Source: MGBC163016 sp964631345 (lineage in GTDB: Bacteria > Actinomycetota > Coriobacteriia > Coriobacteriales > Eggerthellaceae). Taken from it: 64,000 bases of DNA. The notes under the pieces were generated by a model. That model saw only the letters and a program-made list of their open reading frames with translations, ran no database searches and was not told the origin of the DNA. Below are positions 35,650 to 43,256 of this stretch, piece after piece; the stretch's first letter is position 1; each line of letters opens with the position of its first letter. The DNA lies in the NCBI GenBank assembly GCA_964631345.1, contig CAZVWE010000001.1:372001-436000 (forward strand), given 5' to 3'. Made by a program: the position numbers and the translations under genes.

Positions 35650-36942
35650 TTACCGATCTATAACAGCTGTATCCATTAACCACGCAAGTGCTTTTTCGCG
35701 ACGCAAACGCTCAAGCAATGCCGATAACATGCCGCGTTCTTCCCACTCTTTATCGCTAAGATTTGAAGCAGCGGGCATTAATGTTGCTTTCGCGTGTTTT
35801 ACTTCATCTTGAGTAGGTTCTAAACCACGCGCCTTAGCTAGAGCATCTAACGCTAGATTTTGGCGAAGATACTCTGAAGCCTGCATGAATACATTCATAT
35901 TGAAAACATCTTGAGTCATGTCGTGATCTTCGAGATATTTATCAAGTGTGAGATCTTCTTGCTCTAACTTATTTAAAGTGGAGGTTAAAAGAGACTCTTT
36001 TGCTACGTGATACATTTCGTCTGGAATTGTTCCTTGAAGACGTTTTTCTAACGCAGAGCGCACTTGATAAACTAAGTCTTGCTTCTCTACAAGTGCGGCT
36101 TGTTCTTCTAAATCCTTCCTTATATAAGAAATGAAACCATCAAGTGTTCCAAATTGAGGAAGGTTTTTTGCTACCCAGTCATCATCAATCTCAGGTATTT
36201 TTTTAGCTTGAACCTCATGAAGATAAACTTCTGTCTTATATTCCTGAAGTCCATCTATACCTTCAATAGAAAAAGAAAAATTACGTGTATCACCTGGTAT
36301 CATTCCAAGAATTCCATCAATAAAAGGATCCGGTAATAATTTTCGTTCAATTTCTATAGTTCTTCGAAGGCCAGATAAATCTTTGACTGTTTTTCCGTCA
36401 CATGACATATCCACATCTACTAGTGCAAAATCACCCTCACGAATATCCTGGTGATCCGCGCTTACCATATATGCAAATTGACGAGCCGTATAGTTTAATT
36501 GCTCTTTAATATCTGCGTCTTCGACTACAACCTTTTGCGGTGTTACATGAACAGGTTCAATACTAGATAAAGTCAAAATAGGTCTTGGAATCAAGTTTAT
36601 AGAAAACTCAAAATTCTTTCCTTTTTCAGGGTCTTCTTCTGCATGAACACCTGGAGATAACGCAATGTCTACATCCAGTTTTTGGACAGCTGCGGTTGTA
36701 AGTCTATTCAAAACAAAATCGCGAAGAGCTTCTTGTAAAGTATCCTCATCAATGGATGCTTTTAAATTCTCATGTATTTTGTCAATATCTCCACTATCAA
36801 TATGTCTTACACGAGCCATTAAGTTATAGAACTCATCAATAACTCTGGAAACGTCAGATCCTGATACGACAGCGTTGACTTCAATACGCTGTCCATCTTC
36901 TTTAGGTTCAGCCTCAAGCTGAATAAAATCCAACGTTTCCAT
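35650..36942 (-). CDS. Trigger factor-like chaperone in molybdenum operon 4
   Basis: 430 residues with trigger factor layout: an N-terminal domain (1-115), a degenerate FKBP-like PPIase domain (about 155-245; EGDFALVDVDMSCDGK, FIDGILGMIPGDTRNFSF) and a helical C-terminal chaperone domain (260-430; VRSALEKRLQGTIPDEMYH). The ribosome-docking GFRxGK signature is absent; the corresponding stretch reads MARVRHIDSGDIDKI. It is therefore unlikely to be the housekeeping trigger factor. AAGGGGTC precedes the ATG. It lies between the zinc-ribbon and PrpD genes of cluster 4, which has no TorD gene, so a dedicated folding or maturation role for enzyme 4 is a reasonable inference. Confidence 0.8.
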   Translation of the reverse strand: METLDFIQLEAEPKEDGQRIEVNAVVSGSDVSRVIDEFYNLMARVRHIDSGDIDKIHENLKASIDEDTLQEALRDFVLNRLTTAAVQKLDVDIALSPGVHAEEDPEKGKNFEFSINLIPRPILTLSSIEPVHVTPQKVVVEDADIKEQLNYTARQFAYMVSADHQDIREGDFALVDVDMSCDGKTVKDLSGLRRTIEIERKLLPDPFIDGILGMIPGDTRNFSFSIEGIDGLQEYKTEVYLHEVQAKKIPEIDDDWVAKNLPQFGTLDGFISYIRKDLEEQAALVEKQDLVYQVRSALEKRLQGTIPDEMYHVAKESLLTSTLNKLEQEDLTLDKYLEDHDMTQDVFNMNVFMQASEYLRQNLALDALAKARGLEPTQDEVKHAKATLMPAASNLSDKEWEERGMLSALLERLRREKALAWLMDTAVIDR

Positions 36943-37030
36943 GAAGACCCCTTACTTGATACGTTAACTAACAAAGTGCTTGGCAACTTCGTCCTTAATA
37001 CTCTTAATAAGCCTCAACCTTATAAAAGTC

Positions 37031-37273
37031 TTAAGCAGAGGGTGTTCCGGGAGCTTTAGGTGCACCTGGAGCACTTGGAGCACCTGGAGCTTTAGGAGCA
37101 CCTGGTGCTGATGGCGCTCCCGGGGCACCTGGAGCACTTGGAGCTCCTGGCGCACCCGAGCCACCTAAAGGCTCGCCGCACTCTTTGCACTCAGTATCAA
37201 AATAGCCGTTCTCTGCCCCACATTTGGGACACACTTTAGAAGCTGCTTGCGCTTCTGCTGGTCTAAAACACAT
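37031..37273 (-). CDS. MCFRPA zinc-ribbon protein with Gly-Ala-Pro tail (copy 3)
   Basis: An 80-residue protein starting MCFRPAEAQAA. One zinc ribbon: Cys15/18 (VCPKC) and Cys29/32 (ECKEC). Residues 40-80 are GAPSAPGAPKAP repeats, the longest tail of the three copies; the DNA is a tandem 9- or 18-base repeat. AAGGAG precedes the ATG. It has the same start motif and placement (after ferredoxin and small genes, before a further protein gene) as the copies in clusters 1 and 3. Confidence 0.78.
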   Translation of the reverse strand: MCFRPAEAQAASKVCPKCGAENGYFDTECKECGEPLGGSGAPGAPSAPGAPGAPSAPGAPKAPGAPSAPGAPKAPGTPSA

Positions 37274-37345
37274 ATAAACTCCTTCTTAGATCAATGCCCA
37301 ATAGGGGAAGAGAAATACCTAATGACGCATCAAAAGTCATAATTC

Positions 37346-37585
37346 TTATTTGACTTTTTCGCCACCTTTTTGCGCTTTGTAATAACGTCCTAGCGGAACG
37401 ATTTCACCACGCTCATCATCGGTATCTGATCCGTCAAGTTTGTAGTAGACGATTTCGGGCATCATTTCTACTTCATTTAGCCACTCATAACGATAGAACA
37501 ATGCGTCTTCAAAAATGTATGCTTCAACTGTTGATTCAGCTGCAAGTATATCCGCGTACTTTTCAAGAATCTGATCACGATCCAT
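37346..37585 (-). CDS. Small acidic protein A of molybdenum cluster 4
   Basis: Not recognised by family. 79 residues starting MDRDQILEKYADIL. It is a paralogue of the next upstream protein: both have a helix, then VEAYI...ALFYRYEW or VEAYI...AFYYRRD, an acidic stretch, and a KAQKGGEKVK or EAQKGTKLK ending. GGAGAGAACTT precedes the ATG. It may be a small subunit or assembly factor of the enzyme at 38251. The tandem duplication suggests a dimer-like role. Confidence 0.7.
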   Translation of the reverse strand: MDRDQILEKYADILAAESTVEAYIFEDALFYRYEWLNEVEMMPEIVYYKLDGSDTDDERGEIVPLGRYYKAQKGGEKVK

Positions 37586-37615
37586 AAGTTCTCTCCTTCG
37601 TTCTGAGCTACAAAT

Positions 37616-37636
37616 GTGGGCGCATTAAGCGCCCAC
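37616..37636. promoter_or_regulatory. Hairpin between the two small paralogues
   Basis: Perfect 8-base arms GTGGGCGC/GCGCCCAC around ATTAA. No T-tract follows on the minus strand. An mRNA structure inside the operon, perhaps a processing or stability site. Confidence 0.6.
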
Positions 37637-37650
37637 CAGGAACATAGTTT

Positions 37651-37881
37651 CTATTTCAGTTTGGTTCCCTTTTGAGCCTCGTGAAATTCGACAGAAGACA
37701 CTGCAACAGGTTCTGCACCAACTTCTACGATTTTTTTAAACTCAATCTGTCCAGGCTCAGTTACTGGTTCAGCTGCATCACGACGATAGTAGAATGCACC
37801 ATCCGGACCTATGTATGCCTCCACACAAAACCAGTCAGAGACAATGTCGCCAAAGGCTTCATTTACTTGATCTAATGTCAT
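37651..37881 (-). CDS. Small acidic protein B of molybdenum cluster 4
   Basis: A 76-residue paralogue of protein A (37346), starting MTLDQVNEAFGDIVSDW. The ATG at 37881 is spaced well from AAAAGGAG; ATGs at 37887 and 37908 are also in frame. The shared pattern is an aromatic pair after VEAYI, then a Lys-rich end with AQKG. It starts 17 bases after the ferredoxin gene. Function unknown; the tight linkage points to a part of the enzyme 4 complex. Confidence 0.7.
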   Translation of the reverse strand: MTLDQVNEAFGDIVSDWFCVEAYIGPDGAFYYRRDAAEPVTEPGQIEFKKIVEVGAEPVAVSSVEFHEAQKGTKLK

Positions 37882-37897
37882 AGCCATTGCTCCTTTT

Positions 37898-38230
37898 CTA
37901 TCTATCACACGGGGTAAACAAAACCATGTGTGACTTTGTCATCTGACGAGCTAAGTCCTCGACTGGACCGTAATACATGCAAAGTCCTTGGCAATGATGA
38001 ACGCAAGTTGGGAGACGTCCTTCATCTACACGATCAGCGCATAAATCGCATCTATCAGTTGGCGTTGGGATGTTATTGAATTCCCAAGAACCATCTGCTA
38101 GTTTTTCTGGTCCTTGTTGGTTGATCTTTATGCCCCATTCGCCTTCACCAAAACCATGCTCGACCTTGCAGGCCATCTCACAGGAATGGCAACCAGTACA
38201 AAAGTTGTAATCAATAAGTAATCCATTCAT
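37898..38230 (-). CDS. Two-cluster [4Fe-4S] ferredoxin subunit of molybdenum enzyme 4
   Basis: 110 residues with CTGCHSCEMAC near the N-terminus and CDLC...CVHHC in the middle, plus Cys at CMYYG, giving two clusters. It is a paralogue of the proteins at 15382 and 25536. It follows the catalytic gene by 20 bases. Predicted electron donor for enzyme 4, in the cytoplasm. Confidence 0.86.
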   Translation of the reverse strand: MNGLLIDYNFCTGCHSCEMACKVEHGFGEGEWGIKINQQGPEKLADGSWEFNNIPTPTDRCDLCADRVDEGRLPTCVHHCQGLCMYYGPVEDLARQMTKSHMVLFTPCDR

Positions 38231-38250
38231 AATTTGCTGCCTCCCTTCTA

Positions 38251-40572
38251 TTAACCAACGACTTCAAACAAGTCACGGCCAACATTTTCAGGTACATCAC
38301 CCTTTGGCTCAGTTCCATCAGTTACTTTGTAAACCTTGCACATTTGTGTCTTGTAAGAAGAACCATAACCAGATGTTGCAATGTCGTTTTCAACTGTCAG
38401 GCAGTTGATATTGGAATCAAATGCACCAAATAGACCATCTTCAAGTTTTCCTGAACGCTCAGGGAACCACCAACCATGCTCTGCCATGATTACACCCTTG
38501 AGCTCACCCGGAGTTACCATAGCCTTTTGCTTGCATTTTCCAAATTGGTTCTCCAGATATACCCAATCACCATCTTTAATGCCAAGTTCTTCTGCATCCT
38601 CTGGGTTGATCTCGCATAGAGGCCATGGATGGAATTCACGCATTGATTTAAGTTGACGATGTTCTGAATGGAAGAATTCCCAGCTTCTACGACCAGTTGT
38701 CAAAACAAATGGATATTCTTCAGCTTCGTCTGGACGAGAGATTGGACTACAAGTTGGCTCTTTAAAGCTTGGCAAAGGATCAATTCCAGCTGAGTCATAC
38801 ATTGTGCAATAAAGCTCAATACGTCCTGTGGTTGTGTTAAATCCAGGCTGATGATCAAAACGCATGTCGCCTGTTTCATATTTGCGATATTTAAATTTAG
38901 GATAAACAAGTGTCTTTTCTTGGAGTTCATCCCAGGTCATCTCAAATGGCATGGAAGAAAGGTTCTTCATTAAGTATTCGTTCATCTCAAGTACTGAATC
39001 CCAGAAGAACATATCAGGGTTAAGAATTTGACCAAGTTCTAGCATGATTTGCTCGTCGCCGCGTGCATCTCCTGCTTGTAAAATCTTATTGATAGCACGA
39101 AGTGGTGTAAACCAAGCTCTAATTCCCCATCTCTCACAGCCCATAGCAATTGGCAAAACAATGTCTGCGCAAGCTACAGCAGTTGGTGTCATGAACAAAT
39201 CACAAACAACAACAAACGGGACATTCTTCCACGCCTCAAAGACGCGTTTGGATTCACCTGCCATGTTGATGAATGTATTTGTTGAGCAGAGGAAGCCCAT
39301 TTTAATTGGATAAGGCTCGCCTGTTTCCATTGCAAGTAGGATATCGTCTCCCATTGAGTGAGGACCAAAACCTACTGTACGAAGCGCATACTTGCCATCG
39401 CCAAGACGACCTTCGCGAACCTCTTTGCCCATGCCTTTGCAAATATTTTCTCTAATATCTGATTGCACGTGGCCATATTTAACATTTACAAATCCACCAG
39501 GAACATCAATGGAACCAGTTAAGACCTCAACTGCAGCTACTGCTAGGGATGCTCCTACTGCCCATTTTGTTTCATCGAGCGGAAGACCCCACTGAAGCGC
39601 AACTGTTCCAGCATTGCCAAGGTAGCGAGCAGCTTCGATGATCTTTTCTGCAGGAACCCAAGAAATTTTCTCAACAACTTCTGGAGTATATGCAGAAGCA
39701 CGCTCCTCTAAGGCCTCCATGCCATATACCCACATATCACAGAATTCTTTGTCGTAGAGACCTTCTTTGATCATTATGTTGCAAATGCCTAAAGCAACTG
39801 CAGCATCAGTGCCTGGCCTTAGCTGTAGGAAAATGTCAGCATGTGCAGCCATCCATGTAACACGTGTATCAACTACCATAAGTCTTGAGCCGTGTTGCAT
39901 ACAATCGATGATCCAGTGGCCAAAGAATCCGTCTGCATTTGATACAACAGGATTGCAAGCCCAGTTAAGAATTACATCAGGTCTTCTGTACTCAGGATCA
40001 TCAAAACGCTCAGCTGATAGCTGTGCACAGTCAGCAATAAAGTCTGATCCGAAGATTGCATTCATTGCTTGCAAACGTGGTGTATAGCAGCAGTCACCTG
40101 AAAGCATTCCTGCAGTATCGTTTGGCGTCTTAAATCCTGCGAATGCAAGAGAAGATGTTTGCCATGTTGCATTTCTGCCTGTACCAATTCCGGTAACGAT
40201 TGACTTAGCACCATATTGCTCAGTAACCTCATGTGCTTTCTCAGCAATAATGGAATAGGCTTCGTCTAACGAAATTTCTTCCCACTTATTTTCACCGCGC
40301 TCACCAACACGACGAAGCGGATGAAGAATACGATCTGGATGATTAACGGCCTCAACCATAGCGAGGCAGCGCATACACAAACGACCGTCATTAACTGGGC
40401 TTCTTGGATCACCCTCAATCTTCACAAGTTTATTGTCCTTTGTATAGAACAACACGTTGCATCCCTGATGGCATCCAGGTCCAGACCATTGGCAACTACG
40501 AGTGACTGTTACATCACCTTCCTGCCATTGCCACTCCTCGCGATAGAGATCAGGATTCATACCTTGTCTCAT
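38251..40572 (-). CDS. Molybdopterin oxidoreductase 4, catechol dehydroxylase-like
   Basis: Catalytic subunit of 773 residues with a complete N-terminal [4Fe-4S] site (Cys27, Cys34, Cys38, Cys66) and Cys69 nearby. The likely molybdenum ligand is Cys162 in GDCCYTPR. The C-terminal barrel has EHGWWFPE. No signal peptide. AGAGGAG precedes the ATG at 40572. It heads the longest operon of the island, which may run to 29847, and is divergent from a LysR regulator, the arrangement expected for substrate-induced control. The substrate is unknown; a catechol, other phenol or hydroxylated acid is possible. Confidence 0.87.
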   Translation of the reverse strand: MRQGMNPDLYREEWQWQEGDVTVTRSCQWSGPGCHQGCNVLFYTKDNKLVKIEGDPRSPVNDGRLCMRCLAMVEAVNHPDRILHPLRRVGERGENKWEEISLDEAYSIIAEKAHEVTEQYGAKSIVTGIGTGRNATWQTSSLAFAGFKTPNDTAGMLSGDCCYTPRLQAMNAIFGSDFIADCAQLSAERFDDPEYRRPDVILNWACNPVVSNADGFFGHWIIDCMQHGSRLMVVDTRVTWMAAHADIFLQLRPGTDAAVALGICNIMIKEGLYDKEFCDMWVYGMEALEERASAYTPEVVEKISWVPAEKIIEAARYLGNAGTVALQWGLPLDETKWAVGASLAVAAVEVLTGSIDVPGGFVNVKYGHVQSDIRENICKGMGKEVREGRLGDGKYALRTVGFGPHSMGDDILLAMETGEPYPIKMGFLCSTNTFINMAGESKRVFEAWKNVPFVVVCDLFMTPTAVACADIVLPIAMGCERWGIRAWFTPLRAINKILQAGDARGDEQIMLELGQILNPDMFFWDSVLEMNEYLMKNLSSMPFEMTWDELQEKTLVYPKFKYRKYETGDMRFDHQPGFNTTTGRIELYCTMYDSAGIDPLPSFKEPTCSPISRPDEAEEYPFVLTTGRRSWEFFHSEHRQLKSMREFHPWPLCEINPEDAEELGIKDGDWVYLENQFGKCKQKAMVTPGELKGVIMAEHGWWFPERSGKLEDGLFGAFDSNINCLTVENDIATSGYGSSYKTQMCKVYKVTDGTEPKGDVPENVGRDLFEVVG

Positions 40573-40938
40573 CTAAACGCTCCTCTCACTTGTATTCGTC
40601 GCTTTATTACGTGCTCTAATAGGGCGGCGAGACGACAACCGGCCTACTAGCATTAGCAAATTTGCCAACGCTTTCACCGGTTTCTCCTGTTCGCACTATA
40701 TGTAATTGGGGTGCTATGGAAAAAATTCTGTTTATGCTGGTGCGATAGATAGCTATGGCATATGTGACATAACTATTAAGAATGTTTGATTAATGCCAAT
40801 CAGGTGATTATATTTCCTCATATACGGCCATTATGCTGTATACGAATAGTACCAATTCAAATTGCATGCATCTCAGAGTAATAAGTATTCTCGATGATAT
40901 AATTCTGGCTCGCACAAAATGCTAAGGAGGGATATTCG
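40573..40938. promoter_or_regulatory. Divergent control region with LysR-type box
   Basis: 366 bases between molybdenum operon 4 and the lysR gene. TATAC (40821-40825) and GTATA (40838-40842) form an inverted repeat with 12-base spacing, close to the T-N11-A pattern of LysR binding sites. TATAAT at 40898-40903 fits the -10 of the lysR gene; its -35 is weak. No coding frame is convincing. Confidence 0.5.
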
Positions 40939-41919
40939 TTGAAGCTCGATTCCCTATACGAATACATCGTTCTAACGCATTATTTAAACTTCACAACGGC
41001 TGCCAACAACCTTCATACGTCACAGCCTAATCTAAGCAAGCACATACTTGAACTTGAACAAGAACTTGGAGTAGACCTACTGAAACGCGGAAAGCGGATT
41101 GAACTTACTCCTGCTGGTGCGGCGTTCCTTGAAGATGCTATTCAAATTCATCATCTATATAAAGACGCACTTAAACGCGTACGCGAAATCGATGCACATG
41201 ACATAGTAGAGATAGCGGTTCAAGAACCGTACATCATGGATGCGATGAGCGAAATTCTTTTTAAATCAGTAATGCGTTTTAAAAGAGACAATCCCTATGT
41301 GCTGGCAAAATACTATTCTGAAAAAGGCAAGAAATCTGTCGAGTTGCTTGAACAGGGAAAAGTTGATATTGCACTCACGATCGATTGCAACAATATGGAA
41401 TGGATTGAACGTATTAGTGATAAGAAAAACTTGATCTTCTTCCCTGTTGTTCAAGAGGAACTTTATGTATGGATGTGGGAGTATCATCCGTTAGCAAAAA
41501 GTGAGTCCATAACATTGGATGATTTGTTACGCGTTCCCATTAATATGACCGCAACAAGAAGTTTCGACCCTATGCGCTATGCAATCTTGGATCTGTTTCA
41601 AAAGTCTGTTGGAGAACGCCCTAATCTTCAAACTTATTCGAATGATTCCTTGAATGAGTTTTTCATGAACACACAGGATCGCAACGCTGTCTTTCTTGTT
41701 TCTGATTCGGTTGCGAATTCTCAACTATTGCACATGCATTATGACATGATAGCGAAGCCCATAAATGACCCAAGAGCAAAGATCACTTCTTATCTTTTAC
41801 TCAGAAGTGATTATGAAAAACTAGCGATAGATTCATTCCTTGATACAGTAGAGCATGTAGTTGCGGAAAACATTGAACGGAATGAATCAGCAACATATCT
41901 AAACGACATCGTGCCATAG
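40939..41919 (+). CDS. LysR-type transcriptional regulator
   Basis: 326 residues. The N-terminal winged helix (residues 1-65) has LNFTTAANNLHTSQPNLSKHI, the normal LysR recognition helix, followed by a periplasmic-binding-like effector domain (about 90-300). The start is TTG at 40939, preceded by AAGGAGGGAT. It is transcribed away from the molybdenum operon 4 across a shared control region, so that operon is its probable target and the aromatic substrate its probable effector. Confidence 0.88.
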   Translation: MKLDSLYEYIVLTHYLNFTTAANNLHTSQPNLSKHILELEQELGVDLLKRGKRIELTPAGAAFLEDAIQIHHLYKDALKRVREIDAHDIVEIAVQEPYIMDAMSEILFKSVMRFKRDNPYVLAKYYSEKGKKSVELLEQGKVDIALTIDCNNMEWIERISDKKNLIFFPVVQEELYVWMWEYHPLAKSESITLDDLLRVPINMTATRSFDPMRYAILDLFQKSVGERPNLQTYSNDSLNEFFMNTQDRNAVFLVSDSVANSQLLHMHYDMIAKPINDPRAKITSYLLLRSDYEKLAIDSFLDTVEHVVAENIERNESATYLNDIVP

Positions 41920-42113
41920 CAAGACCACAGCAAGAAAAAGTAGCTTTCCTGAGTGCATTGCTTAGTTCATTAAATAAAGATTGCTTGGTGTCTCCCGCTT
42001 AGAGCTTGGGGGCTGTAGTAGCTAAATAGTTTGCGAGGATTGTCGTAGTTGAATCATTCATGAGGATTGTTGCGGCTCTATGCATACTTACCATAGAACT
42101 CTGTACATATCTG

Positions 42114-42320
42114 CTAAATGCCTAATTTATGCATGAGTTCGTTTCGATAAGTAATGTCTTTTGCCGCTTTCTTTGCAATATCAATGTCATTGTTTTCCAA
42201 TAAATAATCAAACAACTTAGACGATCGCACGGCATCACTATGTTCGCCTTCTGCATGTCCTTTACGTTCGGCAATTTTTAGTTGAGATTTATGGCTGTAC
42301 TCTATATTCATTAAACCCAC
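42114..42320 (-). CDS. Small protein of unknown function
   Basis: Not recognised with confidence. 68 residues from a GTG at 42320, preceded by a strong GGAGGAGG. The stretch AERKGHAEGEHSDAVRSSKLFDYLL with a charged helix recalls the C-terminal tails of Rpn/PD-(D/E)XK nuclease proteins, so it may be a remnant of such a gene. No partner domain lies nearby. The good ribosome site argues that it is still translated. Confidence 0.45.
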   Translation of the reverse strand: MGLMNIEYSHKSQLKIAERKGHAEGEHSDAVRSSKLFDYLLENNDIDIAKKAAKDITYRNELMHKLGI

Positions 42321-42376
42321 AGCGTACCTCCTCCACTCAACGTTAGCATTTTCCTGTTTTACTATTCTATACCCGA

Positions 42377-42556
42377 TTAACTACGAGTCTTTGTAGCTGC
42401 GCTAGTGCGAATACCCGGAGGGCTTGGAATGCTCCATCCACATTTCTCGCACCGCGGATTTTCCTTTGTAAGAACAGTTTTGCAATGCGGACACCGTATT
42501 TCAGCTGGAGGCAAACTCGATCCACATTTTCCGCAATTTACGCAGGGATAACACAT
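42377..42556 (-). CDS. Small zinc-ribbon protein downstream of the corrinoid operon
   Basis: A 59-residue protein starting MCYPCVNCGKCGSS, with further CPHC (22-25) and CEKC (36-39) pairs, nine cysteines in total. The ending is Pro-rich (SIPSPPGIR) and basic. AAGGACTAAGT precedes the ATG. It is a relative of the small zinc-ribbon proteins of the molybdenum clusters (Met-Cys start, double ribbon) without the long Gly-Ala-Pro tail. Confidence 0.68.
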   Translation of the reverse strand: MCYPCVNCGKCGSSLPPAEIRCPHCKTVLTKENPRCEKCGWSIPSPPGIRTSAATKTRS

Positions 42557-42689
42557 ACTTAGTCCTTCCGAGCAACGGTTTTAAGCTACATAGTAATCCT
42601 TGCGATTTAATACAACAAATTACGATTATTGTCAGGCAGCATGCCTTGATGGAATATAAAAACTTGTTCTAAAGACTCTTTCGCAAACT

Positions 42690-42724
42690 GCGGCCAATTT
42701 TAATCTCAAATGCAAATTAGCCGC
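42690..42724. repeat. Inverted repeat after the corrinoid operon
   Basis: Arms GCGGC-x-AATTT and AAATT-x-GCCGC enclose 13 bases, 60 bases downstream (minus strand) of the His-rich gene. No T-tract on the minus strand; it may be a weak terminator or processing hairpin. Confidence 0.5.
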
Positions 42725-42784
42725 AAAAATTAAAACAATACTTACCAGATCGCGTTGTGCAATAAATACTAATTTAATGCATCT

Positions 42785-43249
42785 CTATAATGCGCTCTTA
42801 ATTTCTTTGATAACCAGATCGAGTAAATCTGCAGTTGGAATACATGCTGCAATAACTACAGCTTCCATTTTTGACCCACCGTTAAGATTTATGTCTTTGG
42901 ATCCATTAATTGTTGGAGCGACATTTATATCTGTCAAAGAAAACGATGTCGCATGATTCTTGGAAGTGGCAACCGCCTTTATGTGACCTATGATTGCGCC
43001 TGATTCATCGATTCTCTTTCCAATATTCAATAATGAACTACAAAATACCTGAAAAGAAATATGTGCTTCTGCGTTTCTTTCTACGGAAATAGATACAACT
43101 GCCAAGCCCTCATGCTCATGTGTACTAAGGAAATATATTGCGTCACCTGTGTTAATGCTCTCTCGTTCATGGTTATGCTGATGCTTTTGTTCATGGTTAT
43201 GATTAGGCTCTTGTTGATAATCCTGTTTATGTTCATTGTCGTTGTCCAT
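42785..43249 (-). CDS. His-rich protein, likely metal handling, partner of CobW GTPase
   Basis: 154 residues. The first 32 are almost only Asp, Asn, Glu, His, Gln and Lys, with HNHEQKHQHNHE-type motifs, a metal-binding tail as in HypB or SlyD. The rest (about 38-150) has mixed strands and helices (AIYFLSTHEHEGLAVVSISV, then IGKRIDESGAIIGHIKA) and is not recognised. The gene is 7 bases after the CobW-type GTPase and is last in the corrinoid operon. Metal storage or donation (Co, Zn or Ni) is inferred from composition and neighbour only. Confidence 0.7.
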   Translation of the reverse strand: MDNDNEHKQDYQQEPNHNHEQKHQHNHERESINTGDAIYFLSTHEHEGLAVVSISVERNAEAHISFQVFCSSLLNIGKRIDESGAIIGHIKAVATSKNHATSFSLTDINVAPTINGSKDINLNGGSKMEAVVIAACIPTADLLDLVIKEIKSAL

Positions 43250-43256
43250 TTTTCCC

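Noticed and set aside
35650..36942. Housekeeping trigger factor
   Set aside because: The ribosome-docking signature is missing and the gene is not next to clpP/clpX but inside a catabolic operon.
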